Source: Ridgeia piscesae (taxonomy: Eukaryota; Annelida; Polychaeta; Sabellida; Siboglinidae). From it: a DNA stretch of 64,000 nt. Each line of letters opens with the position of its first letter. The first letter of the stretch is position 1. Positions 34,912-45,644 of this stretch are shown here, piece by piece. Location of the stretch: contig JAODUO010000942.1 in the NCBI GenBank assembly GCA_025642075.2, positions 62,501-126,500 of the forward strand, written 5' to 3'. Both the position numbers and the translations under genes were made by a program. The notes below the pieces were generated by a model. It ran no database searches. It was not told where the DNA came from and saw only the letters and a list, made by a program, of their open reading frames with translations.

Positions 34912-35829
34912 CTGTAAGACAAAATGGGCACACCTTAAGAGTCAGTTTGTTGCCCATTCTCACTGTCAGCATTACAAGTTGGTCAATATTAGTTTACTGC
35001 ATCCAAGCAAAAAGTGAAATATGTAATAATAATTATACATTCCACTGGGTAGTTATTATATACATAGATTACTGCAAATATTTCACTTGTCTTTATGGCC
35101 ACACATTACACCTAAGTCCAGTGTCCTTTAGGCAGTGTCCTTTATTTGAAAGAAAAACTATAATTGCTTTTAACTAATGCTGTAAATCTAGTCGAGTGTA
35201 TTACATCTCTGGAAATTATGGCTTTATCATTATCCATTTACTGCAAGTTTGGCTTCTGTGGTCTAAATATGTTGCACACCTCGGGCTCGTACGCCACAAA
35301 ACATGACACTTATCTTCCCAATGAGTTTATTTTTAAAGCAGGGTCCATAAGTATAAACCTCAACAACAAATATTTAGCAATCATTGCCATTTGGCTAGTT
35401 TATGTATACATACTGAATGTTATATTGTCAGGCAATCACTAGACATCCTCACTATACCTGTGTCAAACACTGACTGGCAGTGTTGGTTTACACTAATACA
35501 CTACCTTAATGGGAAACTGAAACAGTATAGTTCTGAAGTCAGCAGTAATAATCAGGTACAGCTGTGCAGCGAACGCAGCAGGCATTAATATAACTAACTC
35601 AGCACAAACAATATCACCAGTCTCGCAATAACCATCGTTATATAACCACCATTGTCTTACACCATCTTTCCAACAGTTAGACATAACCTACAGAACCATG
35701 ACAACCAGAACGGGACGTTCAAATATATCACAATATAACAAAGTAAATCCTCCCTTTTAAATGTTTGCTATTTCACCAGCTGTGTAACGCTAATTCTCGT
35801 CCTGACACCGTCAACCTTGCCCAGCAAGG
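34912..35829. other. Intron between T23 and T24
   Basis: No gene is recognised. Several short plus-strand open frames here lack any family motif. Confidence 0.4.
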
Positions 35830-36120
35830 TCACAATGAATGTTGTTTCATGTGTCGCTTGTAGTCGCACTGGTAGCGGTACTGCCGCCCACACATGTCAC
35901 ACTTGAACTCTGCGACCCCGGTGTGGATGGCCATGTGACCGCGCAGGTTTGACGTCGCAGGGAAACCTTTGCCGCAAATCTTGCACCAGTACGGGTAGTG
36001 CCCCCTATGTATGCCCTCGTGCATGCGCAGACCGTGTGCGCTCGAATAGGTCCTAGGACACTGCGAACACCTGTGTTTATGAGCTGCTGACACAGAGTCT
36101 GACATACGAGGTACTCTGCT
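35830..36120 (-). CDS. Terminal exon T23: three-finger C2H2 module
   Basis: The acceptor is gtgtttgtctttgcag|AGC, phase 0; 96 residues. Fingers start near 18, 46 and 74 with helices S,H,G,M; A,S,N,G; Y,C,D,R. Finger 3 (RQYRYxxDYKRH) is related to those of T11 and T13 about 12 kb away, but ends with a normal Hx3H. It starts the 36-45 kb block by its leader (MSDSV) and acceptor, while its second finger still has the intact GKGF core. Confidence 0.88.
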   Translation of the reverse strand, partial: SRVPRMSDSVSAAHKHRCSQCPRTYSSAHGLRMHEGIHRGHYPYWCKICGKGFPATSNLRGHMAIHTGVAEFKCDMCGRQYRYQCDYKRHMKQHSL

Positions 36121-36652
36121 CTGCAAAGACAAACACACATTCGGTTGACAGCGGGCAACCACAGCGCTTACAACGCCCCGACATCAAAATAAAGACTGAC
36201 CTCAATCCAACTGTTACTACGGTACACGTTGAAAGATAATAAACACACTTTTTTAATCGGTTCTTAAGAACAGAAAATATGGCATCATCTTTTGCTGTTT
36301 CTGTTCATTGTTAGAAAGGCAACATTGGCACAGAAAGATAGTAACAAGCTCAACATGTGCAAAGATTACAGTATCACAGTCACCATGTCTTTGCCAGCAA
36401 ACTCTGAAATGTTTCATCAGTTCCCACATTCATACAAAACCTCGCATTACTTCCATGTGAAGACACCATCCAACAAAGTGTCATTATCGATCAACATTGC
36501 TCATTTATACAAACTATTCTTCTTCAGCCGGATTTCATCCGTGTGAAGAGACAAACCAACAGTGTCATCACCGACCGACATTACTCATTTCTACAAACTA
36601 TTATTCTTCAGTCGGATTCCAGTCTTGTCAAACCTGTCTGTCACATACAGGA
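36121..36652. other. Intron between T22 and T23
   Basis: No gene is seen. A stretch near 36480-36545 (acaaagtgtcattatcgatc) is partly repeated at 36555-36620, a short local duplication. Confidence 0.4.
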
Positions 36653-36967
36653 TCACAGAGCTGACTTTCCAGCGTCTTTGTGACAGTGAGAAACGTGTCT
36701 CTTCAGACCCCAGGCACAGCTAAACGCCTGCGTGCACAGCCTGCACTTGTGGTCACGCACACCCGTGTGACTGGAGAGGTGTCGCCTAAGGCTGGTTGTA
36801 CACAGATAACCCTTGCCACAGTACTGGCAGTGGTAGGGATAGAGGCCCTGGTGGGTGGCCTCGTGCTGGCGGAGAACATATGTCCTCGCAAAGCTCCTAC
36901 CACACTGTGAACACGTGTGTTCACGAGATGCCTGGATGACAGAGTCTGACCTACGAGACGTTGCAGT
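36653..36967 (-). CDS. Terminal exon T22: three-finger C2H2 module
   Basis: The acceptor is gtgtttgtgtttgcag|ACT, phase 0; 104 residues. Fingers start near 19, 47 and 75. Helices are R,Y,V,Q; C,T,S,R; C,W,G,R. The middle finger has Tyr for core Phe (GKGYL) and Ser at helix +3. Finger 3 shows the Cys/Trp pair at -1/+2 that marks this block. It ends HVSHCH, offering either His or Cys as last ligand. Confidence 0.88.
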   Translation of the reverse strand, partial: TATSRRSDSVIQASREHTCSQCGRSFARTYVLRQHEATHQGLYPYHCQYCGKGYLCTTSLRRHLSSHTGVRDHKCRLCTQAFSCAWGLKRHVSHCHKDAGKSAL

Positions 36968-38364
36968 CTGCAAACACAAACACACACTGTTGGCTGACAA
37001 CCAAAATGGTAATCGGGTGTTTTCTTTCTTATAGCAACACTAATATTCTCCAGCTACCAAATTACAGGCTCTAACTTTGATATATCTCAAATATCCACTG
37101 ATTATATGCTGCAGATTGTGGGTTAATAACTTTAAACGTGCATATTCAATCGCCACTGTAATCAAGTATTACTACATGGTCTACATGAGTATATACACTC
37201 TGCTGCTGGTTTATAGGGCCATGTATATGGCTACTATCTGCTGCTTACATGGCTAACTGGTGAGGCCTATGAACAAAGGTTGCTCAGTTCTACGTGACCC
37301 TTTTAAACAGTTGCCTATGTGTATTGATCTGGTGGGTCATTTGGGTGCTCATCAGGCACCAGTTGATGCAATCCTTGCTTCATGCCACATGGACCTTTCC
37401 TAATTCACAATCATAGCAGATCTCTTTGATGTGAGGAAGTTTTCATGTATATGGGTTTGTGCATGTGTCTATACCGTTGACAAGACGGCTTATTACAATT
37501 ATTGAAATACACCGCATCACAGAAGCCTAAACTTACTTACTTACCACCATGGGCAAAATCAGCACTAAAGATTCCAACCCATAAGAGGTCAATTAAAGCA
37601 CTGTTTTTTTCTGCTGCATCTGATCAAATCTATATTTCTCAACAATCCAAGACAGATCTTCAGTAGAAATTTTAATGCAAAAATAAACATTCAACAGTAT
37701 TTTTTCAGATCATTTTGTCATATCTCTCAAACGCGTAGGCAATACAAAACTTGCGTCAGTTCCACACAACTAACAACCAGACACAGCAGGAAGTTTCACA
37801 GTTCTCTCACATGCCAGAACAGTTGCAGTCTTCTAGGGTCCAGGCTTTCTCTTTCATGCAATTGCAACAACAGCAGTACTGCCCTGTTCTCTTTAGGAGT
37901 GTGAGAAACGGAACAGCAGCAACAACATAAAACTGGCTTCATTGACTGAAAACAATTGTCCACTTTCAATCTGATCAAGTTAATTATACGTACATATTAA
38001 TAAAACAACCTCAATGGCAGCAAGGCGGCACAAATAATCAGACACTGCCTACAAATCTACCTAGTAATTACTTTGCTGCTAGACTGAACATTCCATTTCA
38101 TATAATAACCAATTACCCATAGCAATTACTGTCTTCAAATTTGATTGTTCCAAAATGCCACTGAGAACCAGTTAGCACAATACAGATCTTCTCAGCATAG
38201 TGCCATAGGCAGTGTATGAACAACACGCAATAAAACTCTATCATTGTGCAGCCATCAAGGCATCAACACTGACCAATAATGTCCATCATAGCTCCAAAAC
38301 TGACATCCGATATGACAAGGATTCGAGTGCTATGCCAAGGACAGAACTGATGACACTACCGGTG
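36968..38364. other. Intron upstream of T22; short orphan open frame
   Basis: No zinc finger or other known module is seen. At 37796-37937 a minus-strand frame follows an acceptor-like ttgttttcag in phase 0 and runs 46 codons with a CCCCC cluster and Leu run. It has no recognised domain and is not called as an exon. The remaining sequence is AT-rich. Confidence 0.4.
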
Positions 38365-38679
38365 TCACCACGTAATGTCCTTATGACAATGGCGGATGTG
38401 TCTTCCCAAGCTCCAGGGACAGCCGAAGTCCTTCACACAGAACGGACACTTGTTTTCTCGAACGCCCGTGTGCTTCGCCATGTGGCGCCTAAGGTTAGTG
38501 GTTGACAGACTACCCTTGCCACACACCTCGCAGTGGTAGGGATAGTGGCCACTGTGAATGGCCTCATGCTGGTGGAGGCCATGGGCTGTCGTATAGGTCC
38601 GACCACACTGTGCACATGTGTGTTTACGAGGTAGAGGTGACTGCAGGAACCAGCCTGCACTACTACGGCACGCTGCAGT
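38365..38679 (-). CDS. Terminal exon T21: three-finger C2H2 module
   Basis: The acceptor gtgtttgtgtttgcag|ACT is identical in its last bases to those of T17-T20 and T22. The exon encodes 104 residues, phase 0. Fingers begin near 22, 50 and 78; helices T,H,G,Q; S,T,N,R; C,W,S,R. Finger 2 has GKGSL, losing the core Phe. Finger 3 ends HIRHCH. Confidence 0.88.
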   Translation of the reverse strand, partial: TAACRSSAGWFLQSPLPRKHTCAQCGRTYTTAHGLHQHEAIHSGHYPYHCEVCGKGSLSTTNLRRHMAKHTGVRENKCPFCVKDFGCPWSLGRHIRHCHKDITW

Positions 38680-39463
38680 CTGCAAACACAAACACACACA
38701 GTTGCAGTGTTTCCCCTGCTGTATGACAGGCGAGGTGGGCCAACTTGCTGTTTTTCTAAGCCACCTCGCCCAAAATATGCCTAAGTTGCCACCTCACAGC
38801 TAATTCCTGTCCCTGGTGACAATTTAAAAAAATAGAAGTAATACTACACACGTTTTCGTGCTAGCTTGTAACTTCTTTCCCCACCTAGGGAATAAAATAA
38901 AACACACTTCACAATACACCATTTAGAAGCTAGTTTTTAAAACAGTTCCTTGGGACATACACCAGACCCCATAGCTTCACATTGCACCTTCAGTGCTTGC
39001 TCAGCTAACCCTACCACCTTGCCCATCATTTACCCAGGGGAAACACCACAGTTGGGTGAGAGAGCTGGTGATGTCAACAGCTTCACCCAGCAGCTTCTAC
39101 CTCACAGTGACTCTGCTGAAATATGCTTTAAATGTCTTCCTGACACCATCTGATAGTATGGTCATTTTATTCATACAGATCACTGATGCATCATGACATG
39201 CAGACTGCACGGTGCAAGCCACAGTGACACTACGACTGACATGTACAAACAAAATAGCACCACCGGGGCCTTGTTTGTATGTACATCCTCAGCTGTTTGG
39301 CATTAAGCCAGGCTAATCTCGGACATCAGGAGGAGTTGTCAAATCTGTCAAGTTGAGAGGCAACGAATGCACTGACTCGTGTCAAACTTTGACACCTCAC
39401 TGAAGGAACTCCCAACTTTACCGACACGTATGTCACTGTCACACAGTCTGTCTGTACACACAC
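38680..39463. other. Intron between T20 and T21
   Basis: No gene is recognised. A short inverted pair, 'aggcgaggtggg' near 38727 and 'ccacctcgccc' near 38762, is present. Confidence 0.4.
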
Positions 39464-39778
39464 TCAAGCTTTGTCTTGATGAAAGTTACGCATGTGCCTC
39501 TTGAGACTCCAGGGACAAGTGAACTTTTGCGAACACCATTTGCACTGGTGGTCGCGTGCGCCTGTGTGTGTCGCCAAGTGGCGTCTAAGGTTATTGGTAG
39601 AGAGGCATCCCTTGCCACAGATCTTGCACCAGAAGGGGTACTGGCCCCTGTGCGCCGCCTCGTGACGACGAAGGATGTAGACTCTCGCAAAGCTCCTACC
39701 ACATTGGAAACACGTGTGGTTAGCGGGTGGTGGGAAGACAGAGTGTGAGCCTGAGCCAGAGCTAACAGGCAGTGCAGT
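39464..39778 (-). CDS. Terminal exon T20: three-finger C2H2 module
   Basis: The acceptor is ttgttttgtttgcag|ACT, phase 0; 104 residues. Fingers begin near 23, 51 and 79. Helices are R,Y,I,R; S,N,N,R; C,W,S,R. Finger 2 has GKGCL in place of GKGF. Finger 1 is closest to T22 (FARxYxLR). The leader is Ser/Gly and Pro-rich. Confidence 0.88.
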   Translation of the reverse strand, partial: TALPVSSGSGSHSVFPPPANHTCFQCGRSFARVYILRRHEAAHRGQYPFWCKICGKGCLSTNNLRRHLATHTGARDHQCKWCSQKFTCPWSLKRHMRNFHQDKA

Positions 39779-40627
39779 CTGCAAACAAAACACAACGGTG
39801 TGGGTAAATAGACAACCACAACTGCTCAACACGGCTCTTCTACTTCGGCTACGTTTACTACTCACCTGGGAGGTAGAAGAGTTGTCCTGACTCGCATACA
39901 AGTAACTAGAACGCACTCAGGGCATTGGTTGCTCTCTCACACAATATACTGCTCTTTTTCATGGGTACCACTGGTTTAATACGACAGAACAAGACTGCCA
40001 CAATCTATTCACTTAGTAAGCACTAAATTGGTGTGTATCATTGTAAACCAGTTACAAATATTTGTTTGCCCTGGTAACACTTTTCCAATTATAATGTGGA
40101 CTCATCAACTCTGAAAGCTACACTTCCATCATTCCTATTTCTTGTACACAAAAACAGAGGAAAGTAAAAGGTTGTATGTATGACTGCCAAGTAGCCGTAA
40201 GTTTCTAGCAGTAACCTGTTTTCTATATTTCAAGAAACAGCAAGTAGCAAAACATATTTTATTCACATGCCAGAAATATTAAACATCGTGGAACAGAATG
40301 AAGACAAACAGAATGAACAGGTTCAATGTCATTTCAACTGAGTGCTAACCAGACGAAGGCGAGGCAAAGTGAACTCTCTCACAGACCACTCTGTTTCATG
40401 GCACGAGCAACATGGTTTGGTGACATTATTGCATCACATCCCAACTAACCATTCTTGCTCTCCAAATTCATCAACGTGACATTCAGTATATCTGACAAAT
40501 GTCCAAAAGTAACTCCTTTATTTATGCTGCACTGTGATAAAACGTCATTATTATTACGTGACTGCACTGTTCTGTAACATAAACAAGTTCCAGTGGTATA
40601 AACACGACACCGGTCAAACTGTCAGTA
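39779..40627. other. Intron between T19 and T20
   Basis: No gene, RNA or repeat is recognised in this AT-rich stretch. Confidence 0.4.
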
Positions 40628-40939
40628 TCAGTCAGTGACATCTTGCCGCCGATGAATGTGAAGAACATGTCTCTTCAAATTCCAAGCACAGGTGAACACT
40701 TGCATACACCACTTGCACTTGTAAGCACGGACACCGGCATGTGCCAGCATGTGCCGTTTAAGGTTACTGGAGGACAGACAGCCTTTCCCACAGATCTCAC
40801 ACCAGTACGGGTAGTCGCCGCGGTGGGCCGCCTCGTGCACCTGCAGGAACTGCATTCCCGAGAACTTCTTACCACACTGCGAACACGTGTGTCTACGAGA
40901 TGCCTGGACGACAGAGCCCGAGCTACCGAATGCTGCAGT
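40628..40939 (-). CDS. Terminal exon T19: three-finger C2H2 module
   Basis: The acceptor gtgtttgtgtttgcag|ACT is in phase 0; 103 residues. Fingers begin near 19, 47 and 75 with helices G,Q,F,V; S,S,N,R; C,W,N,R. Finger 2 carries GKGCL. The finger 2-3 linker is HAGVRAYKC, with Ala where HTG is usual. Only 101 bp separate its acceptor from the T18 stop, and that gap includes a strongly purine-rich tract (on the transcript strand) at about 40985-41035. Confidence 0.88.
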   Translation of the reverse strand, partial: TAAFGSSGSVVQASRRHTCSQCGKKFSGMQFLQVHEAAHRGDYPYWCEICGKGCLSSSNLKRHMLAHAGVRAYKCKWCMQVFTCAWNLKRHVLHIHRRQDVTD

Positions 40940-41040
40940 CTGCAAACACAAACACACACAGTTGGGTGAGCGTTCCTCACCACCGGTCTCTAGTCTCTCT
41001 CCCGTTCTCTCCACCTCTCTTTCTCTCTACTGCAGCTCAA

Positions 41041-41367
41041 CTACACAAGTCGATGTCCTCCCGCTGGTACACTGTCTGCGTGACAGTTTTCAATGTGCCT
41101 CCTCAGGCTCGAGATATAACGGAACGTCCGAATACACAGATGGCATTTGTGGTCAACCCTGCCCGTGTGCACGGCCATGTGCCGTTTAAGATTGCTCGTG
41201 TTGAGACTGCCCTTGCCACAGACCTCACACCGGTACGGGTAGCAGCCTTTGTGCGCAGCCTCGTGCAGATGCAGGAAGTGGAGTCGGGAAAAGCTGCTAC
41301 CGCACTGTGAGCACGTGTGTCTACTGGCTGACCGTTTGACAGAGCCTGACCTATGGGACGAGGCACT
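41041..41367 (-). CDS. Terminal exon T18: three-finger C2H2 module
   Basis: The acceptor gtgtttgtgtttgcag|AGT or AGC gives 108 residues in phase 0. Fingers begin near 19, 47 and 75. Helices are R,H,F,L; N,S,N,R; Y,S,S,R. Unlike its neighbours, finger 3 keeps Tyr at -1 rather than the Cys/Trp pair. Finger 2 has GKGSL. Finger 3 ends HIENCH. Upstream intron sequence resembles that of T16 ('gagagccagcgcaagc'), so the two were duplicated with flanking DNA. Confidence 0.88.
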   Translation of the reverse strand, partial: SASSHRSGSVKRSASRHTCSQCGSSFSRLHFLHLHEAAHKGCYPYRCEVCGKGSLNTSNLKRHMAVHTGRVDHKCHLCIRTFRYISSLRRHIENCHADSVPAGGHRLV

Positions 41368-41911
41368 CTGCAAACACAAACACACAGTCGGGTGAGAGCC
41401 AGCGCAAGCATCACTCAACCTCCTATGGCAAACTGAGACCTATACTCTCAAGTGAAAGCTTCCTTAATGTGTCGTGAACGGGTCAGGGAAACCAAAGGCA
41501 AGTACTGTATCTTCGAGTAAAACACACACATCCTCAATAACAAAAACACATTTGTATTATTTATTTCCCTTCATATGCTAAAAGCAGTGTGGAACTATTA
41601 ACACACTGAATGATGACAATTCAACGTGATCATCCTATAAGACCTCATGCAACTGTTCCACGGAAACTTTACACGTATCACTTGCACAATGAAAATATAT
41701 GAACCAATATTTCATTTGGATTTTTTGTATCCCTTAGCCAACATAATTCTGTAAATATGCTGCCTGACTGTACTTCCAGTTCACTACTAGAATGTTATGA
41801 TTTTACATTAAAATGTCTACCCAGCTTAGAATGTGCACACTAATACAATCTGTGACATGCTCAGCTATGTTTGTCTCCACCAATGAACTGGTCATGCTGA
41901 ATTAACATTCC
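41368..41911. other. 3' flank of T17 and intron
   Basis: No gene is recognised. A minus-strand AATAAA is at 41560-41565, about 350 bp past the T17 stop. Confidence 0.4.
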
Positions 41912-42217
41912 TCAATCAGGTTGCTGTTTATGAATGAGCCGAAAATGTCTCTTCAGACTCCACGAGCACGTGTAGGCTTGCATACACAACGTGCACTTGT
42001 AGTCCCGTGTGCCTGCGTGGGTTGCCAGGTGGCGCCTATAGTTACTGGTCGACACAATACCCTGACCACAGATCTCGCAGCGGTACGGGTAGCGGCCACT
42101 GTGGATGGGTTCATGCAGGCGGAGACAGTGTGCGCTCGAAAAGCTCCGACCACACAGCGAACAACTGTGATTACGAGACGACGCGGCGCAAGAGTCTGAC
42201 CTACGAGGTGTTGCAGT
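41912..42217 (-). CDS. Terminal exon T17: three-finger C2H2 module
   Basis: The acceptor gtgtttgtgtttgcag|ACT, phase 0, is followed by 101 residues. Fingers begin near 19, 47 and 75; helices S,H,C,L; S,S,N,R; C,W,S,R. Finger 2 has GQGIV, with Ile at the core position, and Tyr at helix 4 (NYRRH). Finger 3 has Tyr for core Phe and ends HFRLIH. Confidence 0.88.
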   Translation of the reverse strand, partial: TATPRRSDSCAASSRNHSCSLCGRSFSSAHCLRLHEPIHSGRYPYRCEICGQGIVSTSNYRRHLATHAGTRDYKCTLCMQAYTCSWSLKRHFRLIHKQQPD

Positions 42218-43814
42218 CTGCAAACACAAACACACACCTTCCAAAGTCATCCAAGCTGGCTGCCATATGAGTGTTCTTTTAACAACAAAGCATGATTTAT
42301 TTGGAAATGCTGTTACATGTCAGAATTGTTTCTGCTCAACAGATCATTTTGACATGTTCAGGGTGTCACCTCCTGCATTGTACTTAAAACCATCACAGTA
42401 CAATGCTGAAGAAATTACTGAAAGATGTCAACAGTTCTGTTGGATGACCAAATCCGCAAGAAAAAGCACTAGTTTTACATAAAAAAACAGCAGTTTTCAT
42501 GTGGTAAATCATACTGGTTACTATCTAATTATTATGTGGCTGGAATTTACGCTACTGGAAAAAATGTGTCATGTTAAACATTTATTCAAATACGTTATCT
42601 GTAAAAGTTAGTAAACAAATTTTATTATCAGATACCCCCGGTATACCACTTCATGTTAGTGAATAGTTTGAAGGGAGAACCATTGCAGGATGACTCGTGA
42701 TGAAGTCATGTGATGTCATAATCTTTCCAGTGTAGCTATTCACTAGCTAATGTGACAAATAACTGGTGCCATCATTAACACTGCAATCAATGCAAGACTA
42801 CAGACTTATGAACAACAGAACATAAAATAAGTTCAAAACACGTGTATTGAAGAATTGTTTTAATATTTGACTTCTCCAGTCAGAAATAATCAAAGGGCAG
42901 TTCTGTCAAATGTCCAACATCACCAGATTTTCAAACTAGGTTTATCTGTACAAATATGGTATCACTTTGAAGGTAAATACAGTATGTGTGTAAATTACAC
43001 ATTTGTAAACCATTTAAAAACATACGACACACCGTTGCATATACAGTTCAGTTTTCTGGTATGAAATGTAAAGATGCTAAAGCTGTTTTCAAGGGTTTGT
43101 AATTTTTCGATAAAACCGTACAACACAGATACTAAATATAAAACAAGTACCAAACTGAACTATTATCATATTTCATAATTGCTGATGTTGCTTATGGATG
43201 CTACTTCCACGCAAACCAGGTTGACACAAAACTAATCCATTTTTGAGCAGTCATAGTAGTTTCTTGATTCTTGATAAAATAATGAAGTGATATTGATAAA
43301 ATCGAGTTGTTAACAGTTGTACTTAAAACTAGTGTCCAATATTGTAAGTACAACTTCCTCAGTACACTGTAATTTCGATGTAATCCTCGAAATACATTTC
43401 GTAGTTCTACAAACTTAACTACCAAGGTACATTTTTCATACTGTATATCAAACTTTGGATAAAAAGGAAAAAGGATAGTGTATCTCAGAAGCAACATGAC
43501 TTAATCTCTTCAAATTAGTGCAGTTGTCAGATAGTATATTGACCCGCGTAGAAAAGTTAGGTTACAGTACTGGCTTAGCTGTTTTGGTGTACAAATTCTG
43601 TTTATTAACAGCTACCCAGAATGCTCTTCCCAAGACTACTAAAATGACAACTGAGCTGTACTGTGACTTTGTAATATGTCCACGGTCAAATCATCCTGTG
43701 AGAGAACAAAATAATCACGTCCAATATCATCTGCTCAGCCAAACCTGACTTAAAGAGAACAGCAGCACATGAGGGATTCTGTAGATGCCACACTCTTGCC
43801 TGCCGATTCATCAT
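42218..43814. other. Intron/3' flank between T16 and T17
   Basis: No gene is recognised on either strand. The sequence is AT-rich; short open frames here have no family motifs. Confidence 0.4.
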
Positions 43815-44129
43815 TCAGATGACAGTGTCCTTGTGGTGACGAATTATATGTCTCTTCAGGTCCCAAAGACAGCTAAACTCACACACACACAATGTGCACT
43901 TGTGATCACGTATACCCGTGTGCTTAGCGATGTGACGTCTACGGTTAGTGGTCGAGATAAAACCCTTGCCACAGAACTGACACCGGTAAGGATAGTTTCC
44001 GCTGTGGATGGCCTGGTGTTGATGCAGCCCATGTGCCCTGGAAAAGCTCTTACCACACTGGGAACACGTGTGTTTAGGAGGAGCTTGGACGACAGAGCCC
44101 CAGTACGGGTAGTAACGGGATGTTGCGGT
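43815..44129 (-). CDS. Terminal exon T16: three-finger C2H2 module
   Basis: The acceptor gtgtttgtgtttccag|ACC gives 104 residues in phase 0. The leader holds RYYPYWG. Fingers begin near 22, 50 and 78 with helices R,H,G,Q; S,T,N,R; C,W,D,R. Finger 2 has kept the GKGF core, the only one of T15-T22 to do so, but has Arg for Leu at helix 4 (NRRRH). Finger 3 has an extra Cys (CVCEF). Confidence 0.88.
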   Translation of the reverse strand, partial: TATSRYYPYWGSVVQAPPKHTCSQCGKSFSRAHGLHQHQAIHSGNYPYRCQFCGKGFISTTNRRRHIAKHTGIRDHKCTLCVCEFSCLWDLKRHIIRHHKDTVI

Positions 44130-44972
44130 CTGGAAACACAAACACACACACAGTTGGGTGAGAGCCAGTGAAAGCTTCACGCAACTTTCTCTAGACCAAG
44201 GCTCGTCTTGGACTAGAGAGCAGCTCTTCTCACCAATGACGTCTACTGGGAATCTAGTCGGTTGGTATTTCTGGACTGGCATCAGTCATTATCTTCTAAA
44301 GTACGTAATGTCATGTATCAGTCAGCTATGACGGTGATGTAGAATACGTTAATCTACACTATGTAACTCAGCCTGCTGACTTAGGGCTATTCAGGAGTGC
44401 CAGCGATATGCAGTGTATGCCACACACCAGGTACATGTAACTTCTTACTAGGCAAGAACACCCGTTGTAACAACTCGCATTCTGAAAAGCGTACAGCCGT
44501 CACTTAATTATAACTCCCATCAATGCTCACAAAACACAACTGCTAGAGTTTCAAACTGTTTTATTTAGTATGTGTATACTACCTGGGTAGTTAGGCATTC
44601 AAACATACAAAATAACATCACAAAACATTTAACGTCTTAATGAAAATACTGGTAAACACAATTTATATCGTCATATGTACAGTATCTGGACACGCCCCCC
44701 TGTACAGAACACTTTTCGTGACACCCAATCCAATACGAGTGATAAACAGAGTTTGAACTTCTGCTATTGCTGTACAGGTCTCCTGTCATAGTATTAATGC
44801 AACAAGTGCTTGTCAGCAGAGGGAATCTAATGAACACTGCTCTATCTCATAACAATTATGAGATGCAAGTCTTTCACACTATTGCTCCCACAACTATCTT
44901 TAACCGCCTTTGAGGCCGAGTGAGGATACCAATACAAAACAGCTCTTCTGAAGTTCGACAACACTCTTTCAC
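44130..44972. other. 3' flank of T15 and intron
   Basis: No gene is recognised. A minus-strand AATAAA is at 44560-44565, about 410 bp past the T15 stop. Confidence 0.4.
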
Positions 44973-45644
44973 TCAAACACGTTCCCTGTGTAGAAGAGTA
45001 ACGTGTCTTTTGAGATCCCACGAACAGCTGAACTCTTTCGAGCAAAACGTGCACTTGTAGTCACGCACACCCGTGTGCTTTGCCAAGTGCCGCCTAAGGT
45101 TGGTAGTGGAGAGACTGCCCTTGCCACAGAAGTGACAGTGGTAGGGGTAATGGCCTCGGTGCAGGTTCTCGTGCAGCTCTAGGCCACACATCGTGGAGAA
45201 GTGTTTGTCACAGCTCGAACATTTCAAGTGTTTCCTGCAGCCTTGCCTGCGTGGCTGCCTGGCTGCTACAGCAAGCTGAGTAGTTGGCTGCCTGGCTGCT
45301 ACAGCAAGCTGAGTAGTTGGCTGCCTGGCTGCTACAGCAAGCTGAGTAGTTGGCTGCCTGGCTGCTACAGCAAGCTGAGTAGTTGGCTGCCTGGCTGCTA
45401 CAGCAAGCTGAGTAGTTGGCTGCCTGGCTGCTACAGCAAGCTGAGTAGTTGGCTGCCTGGCTGCTACAGCAAGCTGAGTAGTTGGCTGCCTGGCTGCTAC
45501 AGCAAGCTGAGTAGTTGGCTGCCTGGCTGCTACAGCAAGCTGAGTAGTTGGCTGCCTGGCTGCTACAGCAAGCTGAGTAGTTGGCTGCCTGGCTGCTACA
45601 GCAAGCCGAGTAGAAGGCTGCCACAATGCTTGTGGAAGTAGTGC
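44973..45644 (-). CDS. Terminal exon T15: three-finger module with an in-frame 11 x 11-residue repeat
   Basis: The acceptor is ctgttttcttccag|GCA, phase 0, and 223 residues follow, about twice the usual length. Residues 9-129 are eleven tandem copies of an 11-residue unit, QPTTQLAVAAR (the first copy reads QPSTRLAVAAR), encoded by a 33-bp minisatellite. The fingers begin near 142, 170 and 198; helices T,C,G,L; S,T,N,R; C,W,D,R. Finger 2 carries GKGSL. The repeat has stayed a multiple of three and stop-free, as if translated. Its Thr/Gln/Ala character suggests a flexible or low-complexity spacer between the shared N-terminus and the fingers. Confidence 0.88.
   Translation of the reverse strand, partial: ALLPQALWQPSTRLAVAARQPTTQLAVAARQPTTQLAVAARQPTTQLAVAARQPTTQLAVAARQPTTQLAVAARQPTTQLAVAARQPTTQLAVAARQPTTQLAVAARQPTTQLAVAARQPTTQLAVAARQPRRQGCRKHLKCSSCDKHFSTMCGLELHENLHRGHYPYHCHFCGKGSLSTTNLRRHLAKHTGVRDYKCTFCSKEFSCSWDLKRHVTLLHRERV
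45248..45620. repeat. 33-bp coding minisatellite, 11 copies
   Basis: The unit gctgcctggctgctacagca plus agctgagtagttg is nearly perfect over eleven copies and lies wholly within exon T15. Other frames on both strands are also open because of its composition. Confidence 0.97.

Noticed and set aside
37796..37937. 46-codon minus-strand frame after an acceptor-like site, with a CCCCC run
   Set aside because: The phase fits but there is no DNA-binding motif and the frame is short; chance cannot be excluded.
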